From Nocardioidaceae bacterium (GTDB taxonomy: Bacteria > Actinomycetota > Actinomycetes > Propionibacteriales > Nocardioidaceae), in contig JAGQUE010000643.1 of the NCBI GenBank assembly GCA_020438665.1, positions 1 through 6,954 on the forward strand: a DNA stretch of 6,954 nucleotides, given 5' to 3'. This document shows, in pieces, positions 5,395 through 6,954 of this stretch. The notes beneath the pieces are model-generated. The model did no database searches. It saw only the letters and a list, made by a program, of their open reading frames with translations, and was not told the origin of the DNA. Position numbers and translations under genes: made by a program. Position 1 is the stretch's first letter, and every line of letters starts with the position of its first letter.

Positions 5395-6762
5395 ATGGCC
5401 AATTTCGTTGGTGAGATCCGACAGACCGGCAACGGGCTCCTGATCCGGGTGAGCGTCATCGCGGCGATCGGTGGGCTGTTGTTCGGCTACGACACGGGCG
5501 TCATCTCGGGTGCCCTGCTCTATATCAAGGACGACCTGAACGCCTCGACGTTCGAGCAGGAGGCCATCGTGGCGACCCTGCTGCTCGGCGCCATGCTGGG
5601 CGCGGCGCTGTCGGGCTGGCTGGCCGACAAGATCGGCCGCAAGTGGACCAAGGTCATCTCCGGGACGATCTATTTCGTGGCCGCTCTCGGCTGCGCTCTC
5701 TCACTGTCGGCCTGGATGCTGATCGGGTTCCGGTTCCTGCTCGGTCTCTCCGTCGGGACCGCGTCCTTCGTCTCACCGCTCTATATCTCCGAGGTGTCGC
5801 CGCCCAAGGTCCGTGGCGGCCTGGTGTCGTTCAACCAGATGGCGGTCACCACCGGAATCCTGATCGCCTACATCGTCAACTACGCCTTCAAGGACTTCAC
5901 CGACCAGTGGCGCTGGATGCTCGGTGTCGCCGCCCTGCCCGGCGCCGCCCTCGCGATCGGGATGCTGACGGTGCCACGGACGCCCCGATGGCTGTCCTCG
6001 CAGGGGATGCACGACAAGGCGCACCGCGTGCTCGAGCGGTTGCGCAGCGGTGACGAGGACGCCGACATCGACGCGGAGCTCGAGGAGATCGAGGAGGCCA
6101 ACGAGGCGGAGTCGTCCACCGGCTTCCGGACCCTGTTCGAGCCGCGGCTGCGCCGCGTCGTGCTGGTGGGGCTGGTGCTGGCACTCGCCCAGCAGTTCGT
6201 CGGGGTCAACACCGTGATCTACTACGCGCCGACCATCCTCAGCGACACCGGGCTCACCAACGCCAACGCGTTGGCCGCCACGCTGATCGTGGGCGTGACC
6301 AACGTGCTCTTCACCGTCGTCGCGGTGCTGCTGCTCGACCGGGTGGGGCGGCGGCCGCTGCTGCTCACCGGAACCGCGGTGCTCCTGGTCGCGCTCGCGC
6401 TGCTCGGCACCTATTTCGCGTCCGACACGCTCCAGAACGACTATGGCTGGCTCGCCCTCGCGGGACTCGTCCTCTTCATGGCCGGCTTCGCGGTCGGCCT
6501 GGGGCCGGTGTTCTGGCTGATGATCTCCGAGATCTTCCCCATCGGCGTCCGCAGCAAGGCGATGTCCCTCGCGACGATCGGCAACTGGGGTGCCAACTTC
6601 CTGGTGGCCCAGACGTTCCTGACGCTCGGCCACGCCATCACCCGGTCGGGGGTGTTCTTCCTCTACACCGCGCTCGCGGTCGCGGCACTGGCCTTCTTCT
6701 GGGCGCGCGTGCCCGAGACGATGGGCAAGTCGCTGGAGGACATCCAGGAGGAGCTGTCCTGA
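5395..6762 (+). CDS. MFS sugar porter, sugar:H+ symporter-like (XylE/GalP/GlcP type)
   Basis: A 455-residue, 12-TM carrier of the MFS sugar porter family, likely importing a hexose, pentose or inositol with protons. Signatures in order: GGLLFGYDTGVISGA in TM1, with the proton-coupling Asp at 33; GWLADKIGRK (74-83); R113 in TM4, then PLYISEVSPPKVRG (128-141) and Q148; PRTPRWL (194-200), a variant of the family PESPRWL; QQFVGVN (266-272) and YY (276-277); DRVGRRP (315-321); GPVFWLMISEIFP (370-382), with the sugar-contacting Trp at 374; and PETMGKSLED at the C-terminus. By family knowledge Q148, Q266, Q267, N272 and W374 match XylE substrate ligands, so it should be functional. The substrate is not decided by these residues. 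I chose ATG 5395 because it places the TM1 motif at the usual distance; GTG 5365 would add 10 residues but has GAGGG directly abutting it. The gap from the previous gene is 48 bases. Confidence 0.94.
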   Translation: MANFVGEIRQTGNGLLIRVSVIAAIGGLLFGYDTGVISGALLYIKDDLNASTFEQEAIVATLLLGAMLGAALSGWLADKIGRKWTKVISGTIYFVAALGCALSLSAWMLIGFRFLLGLSVGTASFVSPLYISEVSPPKVRGGLVSFNQMAVTTGILIAYIVNYAFKDFTDQWRWMLGVAALPGAALAIGMLTVPRTPRWLSSQGMHDKAHRVLERLRSGDEDADIDAELEEIEEANEAESSTGFRTLFEPRLRRVVLVGLVLALAQQFVGVNTVIYYAPTILSDTGLTNANALAATLIVGVTNVLFTVVAVLLLDRVGRRPLLLTGTAVLLVALALLGTYFASDTLQNDYGWLALAGLVLFMAGFAVGLGPVFWLMISEIFPIGVRSKAMSLATIGNWGANFLVAQTFLTLGHAITRSGVFFLYTALAVAALAFFWARVPETMGKSLEDIQEELS

Positions 6763-6791
6763 CGGTCACCTCACCGGTGTCACCGCCACGA

Positions 6792-6814
6792 ATCGGGCCC
6801 CCGGCGGCCACGAT
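6792..6814 (+). terminator. GC-rich hairpin after the sugar porter, no U tract
   Basis: ATCGGGCC (6792-6799) pairs with GGCCACGAT (6806-6814) over 8 bp with A6810 bulged and a 6-base loop. It begins 29 bases after the sugar porter stop. No T run follows, so termination here is uncertain. It could be a U-tract-less terminator or a 3' stability stem before the next gene. Confidence 0.35.
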
Positions 6815-6818
6815 CCGG

Positions 6819-6831
6819 CAGACTCAGCCAC
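6819..6831 (+). promoter_or_regulatory. Possible leaderless promoter of the DUF389 gene
   Basis: CAGACT (6819-6824) is one base off TANNNT and ends 7 bases before the GTG at 6832, the spacing of a leaderless start. No Shine-Dalgarno-like text precedes that GTG, which fits leaderless translation, but no good -35 hexamer is seen. Confidence 0.25.
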
Positions 6832-6954
6832 GTGCTGCACCTGCGTGTCGTCGTACCAGCGGAGCTGACCGACCGCGTCGTGTCCCTGCTGGCCCAGGAC
6901 GCCGCCGTCAGCGCGCTCACGCTGGCCCGCGGCGCCGCCATCAAGCCGGTCGGC
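6832..6954 (+). CDS. DUF389 family membrane protein, first 41 codons (cut by window end)
   Basis: The frame opens with GTG at 6832 and stays open to the window edge. The text MLHLRVVVPAELTDRVVSLL (1-20) and the following AVSALTLARGAAIKPVG (25-41) match the N-terminal regulatory-like region of actinobacterial DUF389 (TIGR00341-type) proteins as I recall them. Those proteins continue into several membrane helices and have no settled biochemical function. The beta-alpha-beta look of the first 40 residues fits an ACT-like or ferredoxin-like N-terminal domain. It follows the sugar porter by 69 bases. The start was chosen because homologues begin with M-L-H-L-R and because nothing upstream in frame looks coding. 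The family call rests on a short piece. Confidence 0.75.
   Translation, partial: MLHLRVVVPAELTDRVVSLLAQDAAVSALTLARGAAIKPVG

Noticed and set aside
3849..5414. 521-residue rightward frame spanning the AI-2E and MFS genes
   Set aside because: It is an out-of-frame reading of two clear membrane proteins, dominated by Arg, Ala, Gly and Pro.

Overview
The window is very GC-rich DNA with GTG and ATG starts and strong G/C third-position bias. It looks like chromosomal sequence from a motile high-GC actinobacterium. A Nocardioides-like or Intrasporangiaceae-like source fits the mix of a chemotaxis receptor, a tandem Usp protein, an AI-2E family protein and a DUF389 protein, but the genus is inference.

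Left part, minus strand (1-1899). A methyl-accepting chemotaxis receptor is cut by the left edge: its N-terminal two thirds are present and its signalling tip lies outside. Upstream is a gene-free stretch (1032-1410) with a likely promoter, a hairpin covering the receptor's ribosome binding site, an intrinsic terminator for leftward transcripts and a separate 15-bp hairpin. Next comes a 162-residue soluble protein that I do not recognise by family. Its strand and helix pattern resembles bacterial PH-like domains.

Right part, plus strand (2089-6954). A tandem universal stress protein with two intact ATP-binding motifs diverges from the unknown gene across a 189-base shared regulatory region. 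It is followed at short spacing by an AI-2E/PerM-family membrane protein, an MFS transporter overlapping it by 4 bases, an MFS sugar porter with nearly all sugar/proton signature residues, and the first 41 codons of a DUF389 membrane protein. The first three are probably one operon, and the sugar porter may belong to it. The DUF389 gene may have its own leaderless promoter.

I see no CRISPR array, insertion sequence, tRNA, rRNA, phage gene or recognisable defence system. The gene content is mostly ordinary. The best points for a second look are at RNA level: hairpins that pair with the Shine-Dalgarno sequences of the receptor and of the Usp gene. The unrecognised small protein is the other.
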